From assembly GCF_019802045.1 (NCBI RefSeq), contig NZ_JAHVHU010000010.1, positions 124,001 through 188,000 of the forward strand: a stretch of 64,000 bases of DNA, in the 5' to 3' direction. This stretch comes from Membranihabitans marinus (GTDB taxonomy: Bacteria > Bacteroidota > Bacteroidia > Chitinophagales > Saprospiraceae). The notes beneath the pieces are model-generated. The model was given only the letters and a program-made list of their open reading frames with translations. It searched no databases and had not been told where the DNA came from. The position numbers were made by a program, and so were the translations under genes. Below, one piece after another: positions 16,957 through 27,000 of the stretch. How positions within the stretch are numbered: position 1 is the stretch's first letter; each line of letters opens with the position of its first letter.

Positions 16957-17548
16957 CCGTAAATCGTTTTAATTTTTTAATATTTTTATAACCGGGTTCT
17001 TCTTCAAAACCGCTATTTACATCTACCGCAACCAATCCGGGTAAATCAAGCGCGGATATCGCTTCCGTCACCCCCGGATGAATTCCTCCGCTGAGCCAAA
17101 ACGGAACATCTTCATTGTATTTTGACAACAATGCCCAATCAAACAGCACCCCATTTCCTCCGTAATTAGTTCCCTTCGTATCAAACAAAAAATAGTCCAC
17201 GTGGTCCCCATAGTCTCGGAGCTGTGCAAAATCAAACGTTTCATCTATGGCGAACGCCTTCACTACCCTTAGCCCCAGATTTTTGATTTGCTGGCAAAAG
17301 GATGGGGATTCATCTCCGTGCAGCTGAATAATATCCAGCTGCCATTGCCTGGCTATATGCTGGATGCGTTCTATTTCTTCATTAACAAAGACACCGACCC
17401 GCGTAACTTTCGTCGTCATCACTGGATCCATGGCTCCGACAAACCGGCTGGAGCCTTCATAAAAAATAAACCCCATAAGATCTACTCCGGAAGCCTCAGC
17501 AGCCTGAATATTCTGGGGATCCCGCATGCCACATACCTTTACTTTCAT
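16940..17548 (-). CDS. trpF: Phosphoribosylanthranilate isomerase
   Basis: A 202-residue TIM barrel converting phosphoribosylanthranilate to the carboxyphenylamino-deoxyribulose phosphate. The [10 protein letters not shown] start carries the catalytic Cys, and [15 protein letters not shown] and the QLHGDE segment are family marks. The start at 17548 is chosen because MKVKVCGM is the usual N-terminus and its ATG overlaps the trpC stop as ATGA; a longer frame from 17593 would add 15 unconserved residues inside trpC. Confidence 0.95.
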   Translation of the reverse strand: MKVKVCGMRDPQNIQAAEASGVDLMGFIFYEGSSRFVGAMDPVMTTKVTRVGVFVNEEIERIQHIARQWQLDIIQLHGDESPSFCQQIKNLGLRVVKAFAIDETFDFAQLRDYGDHVDYFLFDTKGTNYGGNGVLFDWALLSKYNEDVPFWLSGGIHPGVTEAISALDLPGLVAVDVNSGFEEEPGYKNIKKLKRFTDEIHH

Positions 17549-18345
17549 CGGGATTGTCTTTCTTTTTGAAATGCTTCGATCAACGACCGGCATGCTTTTG
17601 CCGGATGTGGGGTACGCATAAATTGGGTGCCAACGAGAAATCCTTCAAAACCTGCTTTATACAGTCGGATCATGTCCCTGGCGTCGTGGATACCACTTTC
17701 CGAAATCTTCACTGGTTCTGCAGGTAGTCGGGAATAGAGATCAATCGAATGCTGAATGTCTACCGTAAAGTCTCTCAGGTTCCGGTTGTTCACCCCCATC
17801 ACCGCAATTCCTTCTGCATACTTTGAAATCTCATCTTCATCATGAATTTCCAGGAGGACTTCCAGGCCAATCTCATGTGCCGTCTCCGAAAAACGTTTCA
17901 CTTCTTCCCCTGTAAGCATCTCTGCAATCAATAAAAGCGCATCGGCCCCGATCGATTTTGTCTCATGAATCTGGTATTCATCAATGATAAAGTCTTTGCG
18001 TAAAATGGGACAATAATTATAGGTTCGTGCCGTCTTAAGATCTTCAGAGGACCCACCAAAAAAGGTCTCATCGGTCAATACACTCAGCGCCGAAGCACCA
18101 GACTGCATATACCCCATGGTCACCGCTTCAACATCTGCATATTGATTAATAAATCCTTCAGAGGGCGACTTTTTCTTAAATTCAGCGATGATTCCGGACT
18201 TATCCTTTCGCTGTATGTAATGCGCCAACGAAACGACAGGTACGTCATAATACATACTTTTCTGAAGCAATTTCAGCGGGTATAAAGATTTTCGCTCTGC
18301 CACCTCCTTTTCTTTTTGCTTTCTTATTTTCTGTAAAATATCCAT
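17545..18345 (-). CDS. trpC: Indole-3-glycerol-phosphate synthase
   Basis: A 266-residue TIM barrel. Catalytic Lys is in IIAEFKKKSPSEGFI, further active-site residues in ILRKDFIIDEYQI, and NNRNLRDFTVD and KISESGIHDARD are family signatures. Unfused to TrpF, unlike the enterobacterial enzyme. Coupled at both ends: TAATG with trpD upstream and ATGA with trpF downstream. Confidence 0.97.
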   Translation of the reverse strand: MDILQKIRKQKEKEVAERKSLYPLKLLQKSMYYDVPVVSLAHYIQRKDKSGIIAEFKKKSPSEGFINQYADVEAVTMGYMQSGASALSVLTDETFFGGSSEDLKTARTYNYCPILRKDFIIDEYQIHETKSIGADALLLIAEMLTGEEVKRFSETAHEIGLEVLLEIHDEDEISKYAEGIAVMGVNNRNLRDFTVDIQHSIDLYSRLPAEPVKISESGIHDARDMIRLYKAGFEGFLVGTQFMRTPHPAKACRSLIEAFQKERQSR

Positions 18346-19337
18346 TATTGGTTGTTCAGTAGATTTTTCAAATTTTCATAAGCTCTTCCCGATTCTATGC
18401 TTTCTTTGGCTTCCGCCATTCCTTCCTGGATTGTTTTTTCGGGAAATAATGTATGAATAGCAATACCACTATTTGCTAATATTACATTAGTGTGTGCCTG
18501 CGGAGCCTCGTTTTTCAATACAGCCAGAAAAATGTCCCGGGCTTCCTCTAGTGTATCACCGCTAAATAGCTCTTCTTGACGCACCTTTGGCAGATTCAGT
18601 TCTCCCGGTTGACGCAGGGTCTTATAGTCCCGCGTATAGTGTAAAAAATCATCCGTCAGGGAAATTTCATCATACCCATCCACTGAATGAACGATGGAAA
18701 ACTGATAATCGGATAATTCCATCACTTCAGCATAAAGGTCTGCCACCTCTTTACAATAAGTCCCCAATAATATAGCCTTGGGTTTACTTGGATTAATCGT
18801 CGGACCCATGATGTTAAAAATCGTTTTTACACCCAGCGCGCTTCGTACGGGAGCTACATACTTCATCGAAGGATGAAACAAAGGCGCATGCAAGAAGCAG
18901 AGATTGTAACTATCAAGTTGACGTTGCAACTGGTCTTGATCATTGGTGAATTCATAGCCCAGTTTCTGCAGAAGATTGGAAGATCCCGAAATGGAAGAAG
19001 CTGCATAGTTCCCATGTTTCGTAACATTGTATCCAGCACCGGCCAATACCACACAAGACAGTGTGGATATGTTAAATGTGTTTTTTCCATCGCCCCCTGT
19101 ACCAACGATATCAATAGCATGGTCAGCATCAAAGGTCACCTGATTACTAAGATCGTACATAGCAGAACGAAAACCAGCAAATTCTTCCGGGGTGATCGGA
19201 CGCATTCGAAATACGGTCAAGATAGAAGATAGAATCTCATTGGATCGCTGTCCCTCGCCAATATCCTTCATAATTCCGTAGGCTTCCCGGGATGTTAAAA
19301 AGCCGCCGTCGTATAATTTTTCTAAGTAATGTCTCAT
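18345..19337 (-). CDS. trpD: Anthranilate phosphoribosyltransferase
   Basis: A 330-residue enzyme that transfers phosphoribose from PRPP to anthranilate. The PRPP-binding VGTGGDGKNTFNIST loop, the KHGNYAASSISGSSNLL segment and the GVKTIFNIMGPTINP motif are characteristic. Separate from TrpG. Its ATG overlaps the trpG stop (19334-19337). Confidence 0.97.
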   Translation of the reverse strand: MRHYLEKLYDGGFLTSREAYGIMKDIGEGQRSNEILSSILTVFRMRPITPEEFAGFRSAMYDLSNQVTFDADHAIDIVGTGGDGKNTFNISTLSCVVLAGAGYNVTKHGNYAASSISGSSNLLQKLGYEFTNDQDQLQRQLDSYNLCFLHAPLFHPSMKYVAPVRSALGVKTIFNIMGPTINPSKPKAILLGTYCKEVADLYAEVMELSDYQFSIVHSVDGYDEISLTDDFLHYTRDYKTLRQPGELNLPKVRQEELFSGDTLEEARDIFLAVLKNEAPQAHTNVILANSGIAIHTLFPEKTIQEGMAEAKESIESGRAYENLKNLLNNQ

Positions 19338-19930
19338 GATGCTGTCTGATTGATGAAACGTTCTGCTTCTTTTAAAAAATTTCGTAAGATATCTTTTCCA
19401 TTTGGTGTCAGTATAGATTCGGGATGAAATTGCACCCCGAAAACCGGATCGTGGCGATGGCGCAATGCCATAATCTCCTCTTCATCATCCAATGCAGTGA
19501 TGATGATTTCTTCCGGAGTACTTCCTTTTTTGATGCTCCACGAATGATATCGGCCAACCCGGATCCCATCCGGAATCTGATCAAAAAGATCGCCATTGTC
19601 TAAAATATTCAAAGCGGTGTCTACGCCATGATAAACCGTCGAAAGATTAATCAACTCTGCTCCATACGATTCACCAATCGCCTGGTGTCCCAGGCACACC
19701 CCCAAAATCGGTTTGGAAGATCTGTATCGGTCGATGATCGCTGGCATATGGCCTGCATCTTTAGGAACACCAGGTCCAGGAGACAATATGATAATATCAT
19801 ATGCATCTACTTCCTCTATCTGAATCTTATCATTTCGAAAAACCTCAATTTCATGATCTGAAATCTCGGTCAGATATTGATAAAGATTGAACGTGAAGGA
19901 GTCGTAATTATCTATGAGTAATATTTTCAT
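19334..19930 (-). CDS. trpG: Anthranilate synthase component II (glutamine amidotransferase)
   Basis: A 198-residue class I amidotransferase that supplies ammonia to TrpE. Catalytic Cys is in PILGVCLGHQAIGE, and the His-Glu pair in FGVQFHPESILT. The start at 19930 (MKILLIDNYDSFTFN) is the conserved N-terminus; an ATG four codons earlier (19942) is also possible. It could in principle also serve para-aminobenzoate synthesis, as in some bacteria, but its operon position makes tryptophan synthesis the main role. Confidence 0.96.
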   Translation of the reverse strand: MKILLIDNYDSFTFNLYQYLTEISDHEIEVFRNDKIQIEEVDAYDIIILSPGPGVPKDAGHMPAIIDRYRSSKPILGVCLGHQAIGESYGAELINLSTVYHGVDTALNILDNGDLFDQIPDGIRVGRYHSWSIKKGSTPEEIIITALDDEEEIMALRHRHDPVFGVQFHPESILTPNGKDILRNFLKEAERFINQTAS

Positions 19931-19947
19931 TTTATAGCACATCTAAC

Positions 19948-21339
19948 TTATGACAAAATTTGTTCTGCTTGTTCGAGGGCGGTATTGAGAGCAGCCAGTT
20001 TATTATTCACTTCCTGTAGTTCACTCTCCTCATCACTCGAAATAACAATGCCTGCACCAGCCTGACTATACAGGACCTGATCCTTACTGACAAACGAACG
20101 GATTACGATGGCTTGAGACACATTGCCGTCGAGGCCAAAATAACCGATGCCGCCACCATACGGTCCCCGGGGTGTTTTCTCATATTGATTAATTAATTCC
20201 ATAGCTCTGATCTTTGGTGCGCCGGATAAGGTACCGGCTGGGAAGGTATCCGCATATATCCGAAACGGATTGAATGCGGAAGGCAATTGTCCCTGAACCG
20301 TAGATACCAGGTGGATCACATGGCTAAAATATTGGATTTCCATCAATGATTTGATCTGAATATCCGTGGAGTGCCGCCCCAGGTCATTTCGAGCGAGGTC
20401 AACCAACATAGTATGTTCAGCGACCTCTTTGGGATCTTCGGTCAATTCCCGGGCTCGGTTCAGATCCTCTTGATGATTCCCCGTCCGGCGATAGGTGCCA
20501 GCGATTGGGTTCACTTGTGCTTTTCCATCGGTTATATTTAACTGTGACTCCGGGGAAGAGCCAAAAATATGGTAATTACCAAAGTCAAAAAAGTATAAAT
20601 AAGGCGAAGGATTAATGGAACGCAGTACGCGGTAGACGGTAAAGTCATCCCCTTGATAAGGTTGTTGATATTGACGTGAAAGCACAATCTGGAAGACATC
20701 TCCTACCTGACAGTGATGTTTACCTTTACTTACCATATCCCGGTATTCCTCATCGGTCATATTACTTTTCTTGGATCCGGTCCGGCTGAATTTCTTCTCT
20801 TCGTAGTGTCCCATCAGAAGTATCTTCTTGATCTTAGCCAAATCAGAAACACCCCCATCGGGGACATTTTCGATCAGCGTCATTTTGTCCCTGTAGTGAT
20901 CAAATACAATTAAATACCGGTAAAAAAAATAATGTAAATCGGGAATTCCCAAATGATGTTCACCCTTTTCCATCTTGACAGAATCAAAATGACGAACAGA
21001 TTCAAAATTCGTGTGCCCAAGAAAACCATTGACCTCAACCCCTTCTCCTTCATTCACGATCGTGGTTCTTATCTGATCCAATAGAGCCGGTATGCTAGCC
21101 ATTCCTCCAGGAGCAATACTTTCTTTCCGGCCCAGCGTGGTCACCATAAGCCGCCCCTTCTCCAACGAAATTTCTATCAATGGATCAAATCCGATAATGG
21201 ATCTGGAATTTTCGTACGATTGGTAATCATTACTTTCCAACAAGCAGGGTTTCTCAGTAATGTCCCTGATTTTAAGAAAAGCACTCACCGGCGTTAGCTG
21301 GTCGGACAACATCTGAACAGAGCGGGTATATATTTTCAT
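19948..21339 (-). CDS. trpE: Anthranilate synthase component I
   Basis: A 463-residue chorismate-utilising enzyme. The N-terminal region carries LLESNDYQSYENSRSIIGFDP, the Leu-Glu-Ser segment linked to tryptophan feedback binding in TrpE. The C-terminal catalytic domain has NPSPYLYFFDFG, PIAGTYRRTG and the DTFPAGTLSGAPKIRAMELI motif. First structural gene of the trp operon, 28 bases downstream of the attenuator T-run. Confidence 0.97.
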   Translation of the reverse strand: MKIYTRSVQMLSDQLTPVSAFLKIRDITEKPCLLESNDYQSYENSRSIIGFDPLIEISLEKGRLMVTTLGRKESIAPGGMASIPALLDQIRTTIVNEGEGVEVNGFLGHTNFESVRHFDSVKMEKGEHHLGIPDLHYFFYRYLIVFDHYRDKMTLIENVPDGGVSDLAKIKKILLMGHYEEKKFSRTGSKKSNMTDEEYRDMVSKGKHHCQVGDVFQIVLSRQYQQPYQGDDFTVYRVLRSINPSPYLYFFDFGNYHIFGSSPESQLNITDGKAQVNPIAGTYRRTGNHQEDLNRARELTEDPKEVAEHTMLVDLARNDLGRHSTDIQIKSLMEIQYFSHVIHLVSTVQGQLPSAFNPFRIYADTFPAGTLSGAPKIRAMELINQYEKTPRGPYGGGIGYFGLDGNVSQAIVIRSFVSKDQVLYSQAGAGIVISSDEESELQEVNNKLAALNTALEQAEQILS

Positions 21340-21366
21340 TTTGACAACAATTTTAGAATCTAAACT

Positions 21367-21403
21367 AAAAAAAAACAGCTTGCCGGAAGGACCAACAAGC
21401 TGC
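21367..21403 (-). terminator. trp attenuator terminator
   Basis: On the minus strand CAGCTTG pairs with CAAGCTG, extended inward by TTGG with CCGG (two G-U pairs), giving an 11-bp stem with a 5-base loop followed by nine T. It lies between the trpL stop codon (28 bases upstream) and trpE, the standard position of a trp attenuator. I did not find a convincing antiterminator partner by eye. Confidence 0.9.
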
Positions 21404-21431
21404 TTTTAATTTTTAATGCACATACAATTGG

Positions 21432-21494
21432 CTAACTTCCAGATCCCTCGAGATTTGAAAGCCACCACCAATTTGTATTTGCGTTAAAAATCAT
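21432..21494 (-). CDS. trpL: trp operon leader peptide with three consecutive Trp codons
   Basis: A 20-residue peptide, MIFNANTNWWWLSNLEGSGS, encoded between the trp promoter and the terminator hairpin. Codons 9-11 (21470-21462) are TGG TGG TGG. Ribosome stalling there under tryptophan shortage would change folding of the downstream RNA and let polymerase read into trpE. The ATG is about 20 bases after the inferred transcription start. It is too short for a normal gene caller, but promoter, Trp run and T9 terminator occur in the right order. Confidence 0.9.
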   Translation of the reverse strand: MIFNANTNWWWLSNLEGSGS

Positions 21495-21518
21495 TATTCA
21501 TATTTTAAAACATCAGGA

Positions 21519-21546
21519 CAAACCTAATAAATAATTTTTAAACCAA
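21519..21546 (-). promoter_or_regulatory. Promoter of the trp operon
   Basis: On the minus strand TTG (21546-21544), a 17-base spacer and TAGGTTTG (21526-21519) match the Bacteroidota promoter consensus. The inferred start site near 21513 gives a leader transcript of about 170 bases before trpE. Confidence 0.75.
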
Positions 21547-21551
21547 AAAGA

Positions 21552-21590
21552 GAAATGCCCAAATTTGTAAATACAAATTCGGGCAATTTC
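21552..21590 (-). terminator. Strong hairpin followed by T-run upstream of the trp promoter
   Basis: Arms 21552-21568 and 21573-21590 pair over about 16 positions with one mismatch and one bulge around a 4-base loop (AAAT). On the minus strand it is followed by TCTTTTTGG, like an intrinsic terminator. No minus-strand gene lies upstream for more than 700 bases, so it may end an untranslated transcript, or insulate the trp promoter. Confidence 0.5.
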
Positions 21591-22350
21591 TACTAAGGTC
21601 TCAAAACAAGAAAACTACGATCTTTATCACCGGCTCCATTGGATGTGCCGGAAACTATATATTCTTAATTTACATATATCACATCTTACCTCTAATAACC
21701 CCAAAGGTTTCCAAAATGTTTCATTGGGATAACATTATTTTCAAGCAACGTATGGTTCTGTAGATGCAAATAGTTTGCCAATATTAATTTTTGCACCAAT
21801 TATTTTACTAAAATACTTATATATTTTTTCACACATGCCTAGCCTATTGACAATCAACTCTGCAGAATCGAACATTAGATCTTTCCACAACAAATCATTC
21901 AATAATACAACGGTTCGATCAGTATTTCGCTGGCCATTTCTCTATTTTATGCTGCTAATATAGTTGAAAGTTTTCCACATTTTGTGGAAAACCAAGAAAT
22001 TCTTTTGGGAGCCAACCACTTTTTGGTCTTGAAATCCGATTGTTTTTACGTCAGGGTTTTTTGAACCACCTATTTCTATGGGTCATTCAGGACAATCATC
22101 GGATTTACCCCGAAATTACATTTTTATTTTTTAATATCACAGCCTCACAGATATTTTTGAAACAGTATTCTAAGTGGGTGATTCAAGGGCACAAGAAGTC
22201 AGGCCATAGGCTCTAGTTCCTGAAAATCTAAATTTCCTAATACGAATTCGCCTTCTTGCCTTCACAAACTCAACCAACATTCCAGATTCGAAGGTTGGAT
22301 AATATACCAATAGCATGATGCTTTTGGTACATTATAATTATCTTGCGCTC
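21591..22350. other. 760-base gene-free AT-rich region
   Basis: I see no supported coding region on either strand. It holds a CCGGC/GCCGG hairpin (21631-21652), a perfect 10-bp inverted repeat GTTTTCCACA-ttt-TGTGGAAAAC (21970-21992) with DnaA-box-like arms, a further TTTCCACA near 21893, and the upstream region of the glycosyltransferase gene. Confidence 0.5.
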
Positions 22351-23352
22351 ATGGCAAGGAAACTCCCAAATCACCCGAAAAAAGTTCTCGTCATCCGATT
22401 CAGTTCCATCGGAGATATTGTATTGTGCAGTCCGGTGTTCCGTCTGTTGAAGAACCACTTTAATGCGGAGATTCATTGGCTGACGAAGGCAACATACAGT
22501 TTTGTCAATGAACACAACCCCTACATCGATCACATTCATCGGTATGAAGATAATTTTAAGGAGATTGCACAGATTTTAAAATCAGAAAATTTTGACCTCG
22601 TAGTTGATTTGCATAAAAACCTTCGAACATGGCGTTTTAAACGATCGCTGGGAAAACCCACCTTGTCATTTGACAAAAGAAATATAGAGAAATGGTTTCT
22701 GGTTAATTTCCATCGCGACTGGATGAAGGAACCACGACACCTTGTTGACCGGTATCTGGAGGCGCTAAAAGCCCTTGGAATAAGTGATGATGGCGAAGGT
22801 CTCGATTACTTTTATGGTTCCGATGTCAAAAACCCGCTATCAGTCAAAAGATACATAGCCTATGGTATTGGTGGTACTTACACGACCAAGAAAATGCCTG
22901 CAGAGCACATTATCCGACATTTCGGCAATCTGCCCCTACCCCTCGTTTTACTGGGTGGTAAAACGGAAACAGAAGCCGCCGAAACCATTCAAGCCCATCT
23001 AGGAAGTCGGTGTATCAATATGGTCAACCAATGTAATTTACATACCACCGGGAAAATATTAGATGATGCCACCTACGTCATCTCTCACGATACAGCGACC
23101 ATGCATATGGCTGCTGCCTTCCGCAAAAAGATCTTATCTGTGTGGGGTGCAACCGCACCCGAACTGGGCATGACCCCCTATTTGCCCAAACATTTAATCC
23201 AGAACTCTGTCATTTTGGAAAAAGAAAACCTCCCCTGCCATCCCTGTTCCAAATTGGGCAATGACCAATGTCCAAAGGGGCACTTTAAATGCCTGACCGC
23301 ACTGGACCCGAAAAAGGTCGATCAAAAAATTAATAACCTCCTGGATCTATAA
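22351..23352 (+). CDS. Glycosyltransferase family 9 (heptosyltransferase-like)
   Basis: A 333-residue GT-B enzyme similar to ADP-heptose:LPS heptosyltransferases. The N-terminus KKVLVIRFSSIGDIVLCSPV contains the family nucleotide-binding start, and the C-terminal half has YVISHDTATMHMAAAFRKK, the donor-site motif, then SVWGATAPELG. It probably adds a sugar to the lipopolysaccharide core. ATG at 22351 is preferred because the 12 codons before it are unconserved-looking; 22315 is the alternative. No other envelope polysaccharide genes are nearby, so the acceptor is unknown. Confidence 0.88.
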   Translation: MARKLPNHPKKVLVIRFSSIGDIVLCSPVFRLLKNHFNAEIHWLTKATYSFVNEHNPYIDHIHRYEDNFKEIAQILKSENFDLVVDLHKNLRTWRFKRSLGKPTLSFDKRNIEKWFLVNFHRDWMKEPRHLVDRYLEALKALGISDDGEGLDYFYGSDVKNPLSVKRYIAYGIGGTYTTKKMPAEHIIRHFGNLPLPLVLLGGKTETEAAETIQAHLGSRCINMVNQCNLHTTGKILDDATYVISHDTATMHMAAAFRKKILSVWGATAPELGMTPYLPKHLIQNSVILEKENLPCHPCSKLGNDQCPKGHFKCLTALDPKKVDQKINNLLDL

Positions 23353-23960
23353 ACTGGAGTCACCTCTTATAATAGAGGCTATTTAGATATTTGTGCTGGA
23401 TATGAAATATTAGGACAGTAATAGATCTGACAGAGCCCGGCACCCAAAAGTGTGGTTTAACCGCTTTGCTTTTTTCGTTTATCGTAGAATATTGGTAAAA
23501 GGTTTTATCAAGAGCAAAAGAAGAATCCTGCCAGATCTGAAACAAGGCTGCAACCTAACTAAACTCCAGGCAGATTTGTCCTGCTCGCTTTTCAACAATT
23601 GGAGTGAAATTTCATAGATAGGAAATTGTTAATATACCAACTAATGGAAATGGGACAGAAAAATATTGGGTTATTTTAGGTACTCCGAATGATTGGTAGA
23701 GTTTTTCCATGTCAACTTGAGATAAAGAAAGACGAGCTTACCTGACTCAAGGTTGTGCGGTTGAAATTAAAAGTTTCATTGCCGTGTAAGCGATTTGTAT
23801 TGGTAGGGCATCCCATATTCTGTTGAGAATGTTCTTGGTGGTTTCAGATGTGGATGACTCGCTTCATTCAAGGCTTTTATCCATGTGTCACACACGAGCG
23901 CAAATTCAGGTGTGGGACACTCGCTTCCCTCGATCCCAGCGGAAAGAGCCACACCCTCAT
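23353..23960. other. 608-base intergenic region with inverted repeat, no supported gene
   Basis: A small CCTCT-tataat-AGAGG hairpin lies just after the glycosyltransferase. Near the right end GGTGTGG (23909-23915) and CCACACC (23949-23955) form an inverted repeat that abuts the terminator at 23961. Imperfect direct copies of GTGGATGACTCGCTTC and GTGGGACACTCGCTTC are also present. A 67-codon minus frame here begins with a TTG inside the terminator hairpin and is not accepted as a gene. Confidence 0.45.
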
Positions 23961-23993
23961 AAAAAAAGGCCCCTGCCAATCAGAGACCTTTTT
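23961..23993 (-). terminator. Intrinsic terminator after the large T9SS protein gene
   Basis: On the minus strand AAAAAGGTCTCTG-ATTGG-CAGGGGCCTTTTTTT forms a 13-bp stem (two G-U pairs) with a 5-base loop and a T7 tail. It is about 95 bases after the stop of the 1317-residue protein. On the plus strand the same stem has two C-A mismatches, so it is directional. Confidence 0.85.
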
Positions 23994-24088
23994 AACGATT
24001 GAGTAATCTAAAAACTAATAATTCTTGTAAAATGAAAGATCGAAACGAGCTTCTTTGCTATTACATTGATACGGAATAGATCTGTCGT

Positions 24089-27000
24089 TTACCTGATATA
24101 AATCATTTTATTGGTCCACTGTTGATCCGATGTTGAAATCCGATAATAATACAGCCCCGGTCCGTGCAATTCCGACCCTGAAATAATCACTTCATTGAAC
24201 CCTTTCTGCCCCTCAATACGACGGTTTAAAACCATCTTTCCGGTGACATCGTGCACATCAATTACGACCGTTTCAGCCCGATCCTGTTCGAAGCGGATCA
24301 TCGTCCGGTCCTTGAATGGATTGGGTATATTCTGTATATGACTCACCGATCGATTCATGTCACGAAAAGTAAAGCTTAAATCTTTAACAATACCGGGTTC
24401 CACATAGCTTTCGGTTTTCAGCACCTCTGAGGACGGACGGATCAGCTCCTGTAGCGTGGTTCGTCGATTCGTTTTTATATTTATGTAAAACAAAACCTCG
24501 CCCTGATCAAAATACCGTTCATCGATATCGAACCAAGACACGGTCAATTTTCCCTCGTCAAGCACTGCATAGTCTTCGGTAGAGACCTGCACGCTCCCTG
24601 ATGACAGAGAAACAGATGCTACATCCTGCTCATTCAGATCCCATTCAAACTGAAATCCAAGGACATCCATGGCCCGGTTATTGCGGACGGGAATACGGTA
24701 AGTAACATCACTTTGCAGCCACTGATCCTGTAATACCATATTCATGCCTCTGCTTCGGGAAGTAGGAACCGCCGTACTAGCCGAAAAGTTGACGTCTCCT
24801 ATTTTTATACCGACAAAATCAATATTGGTATTTTGGTCCAGATTTTCGATGTCTCCAAAATTGGACTTGGAACCCGCTGCCCGGAATTGGTAACTCGTGT
24901 TATTGGAAAACTTAAAATCGGGACGAAGGATCGCTTTTCGAAGTTCGATGATATCTGCCGGATCAATCACCCCATTGTTGTTTATATCAGCTGCAATCCG
25001 ACGGTAAACATTGTCCAACCGTTTGATATTGAGGATGTCCTTTTGAATCATGACCAGGTCAAAAGTTGATATTCCTTTCAGCATTTCATCATTCTTGTAT
25101 GGAATAACTTTGTATGCCTGTTCTTTATCAGCCGAAATACTATAGGTACCCTGAATCGAAGAATGGGCGGCCAGTCGCTCATCATCACCATCGTGCAACC
25201 GAATAGATACGTTTTCAATAGGGGCCCCGCCCGGATCCTGTATTCGGCCACTAATTACATAGTGGTTGGCCGCACTATCGCATTGATCCAGTTCATTGAT
25301 GATTAATATCTGCTCATAGTTCAGAACCGATCCGTCATCAGTATCCTCACATTGATCCGTAATCTTCCAGTTACGCACCAGCTTCCACTGGCCAATCGCA
25401 TTGTTTCCGAACAATCGGAACAATTTATCTTGATAACCAATACCGAGATCTCGGCATGACTTATCCCAGGTATACTTGGGCCATCCAGTAAAATCAGGGT
25501 GTAATTCTCCGATGTAATTGCCATTTGCACTTTTTTCTATTTCGCACACATCTACAGCTGAAACGGCGGCGGGCATATCCAGCATTCCGGCCCCCAGTTC
25601 ACAATCCGGCTCTACATAGATCACCTGTTCCCGGACATACTCGATCCGGTTTTCATTTTTAGACAACCAATCTCCAGATCCGGTTTCCCCACAGCCGGCA
25701 GCAATATAAAACCGGCGGCGAATCGTACCTATGCCACATTCATTGATATCAACAAATATTTTCTCATACGTCGAAGAAGAGCAATTAACCGCTACAATTC
25801 CATTTTCAATCTCTTCATTCGCCGTCACGGTACGAGTCATGGGAACATCCTGCATTCGGCTCACAAACTCGCCCTTATTTTCATCAAATACCTCTACCGA
25901 TTTTCGCTGCGTATAATTCTCACAATTGTCTTTTTTAATTATTACCTGATGTTCAGAAGGAATTACATTATGACCATCGTTGGTTGTCATTTGGCCATCC
26001 AAATCTTGCCACACACTGACATAACCTCCCATCAGAGAATCTAAAGCTGCAAAAGCGGCAATTCGCGCGGTATCGTGGGCTGGGTAATTATTCAAAACAC
26101 TAGCCCGATTCACCACATCAGCGTAGTAATTTGTGAAAGAGGAGCAATTCATGGTCACGCTACTTTTTAAATCTTGTACCAGGGATATCGGCTGCTTATC
26201 TCTGACTTTGACAGTCGTTCGCATCGTACTCCAGTTACACCAATTATCCAGAACTAATAATTCCACCTCGATTTCCTGACATGCATCTTCACAGGTAAAT
26301 GGTATCTGAGTGGTCCACCCGCCGCCGATTTGTGGCAACAGGCTATCCGGTAATGTCTCATTGCACACCCGCATGGAATCCTTTTGCCATTCTTCATACA
26401 GCCAGTTGGTACACGATTCATTACTATATTTTAAATCATCTAAGAATGAAGCATAATGCGCTTCCACCGGATTGACCCTGGCATCCGTCTCCAAACCATC
26501 GCACAACTCCACATGAGCTGCTGTGGCCCAATCCGTTCGTCGTCCCAATACCATAGCAACGCCGCAATTGTCAAAACTCCCTTCATCCATGATCGACACA
26601 TCAATCCAGGTCAGCTCTCCGGTCAACCCGACACGAATGTTCTGCAATATAGAAACATGGGGTTTGGTGTCATCCACCACACGAACATAAAATGAATCTA
26701 CGGAGGTCAAATCACAACTATCCGAAGCTTCCACATAAACTTTAAAGGCATTTTCAATGATGGTATCATTATCCATAATTACCCGGCCTTCTTTTGGCAA
26801 AATCACATTTTCATCCGGCACCCATTCTCCCATTCTGTTTTGCTCCAAGTTGACCGTAAAATACCCCGGAACCGAAGCAGTAACCCGCCGTACCCCGGAA
26901 CACTCTTCATTGATCGTCATTGAAGGTACTTTCAAAGATGCTTCGCAACCTCTGGATCCTGTGTACGAAGTCACCACACGTTGTTCTACTGAAATCACTG

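Noticed and set aside
21775-21963. 62-codon plus-strand frame in the gene-free region before the glycosyltransferase
   Set aside because: AT-driven hydrophobic translation without start context or similarity to any family.
23776-23979. 67-codon minus-strand frame downstream of the large T9SS protein gene
   Set aside because: It would start with TTG inside the terminator hairpin, and the inverted repeat explains much of its sequence.
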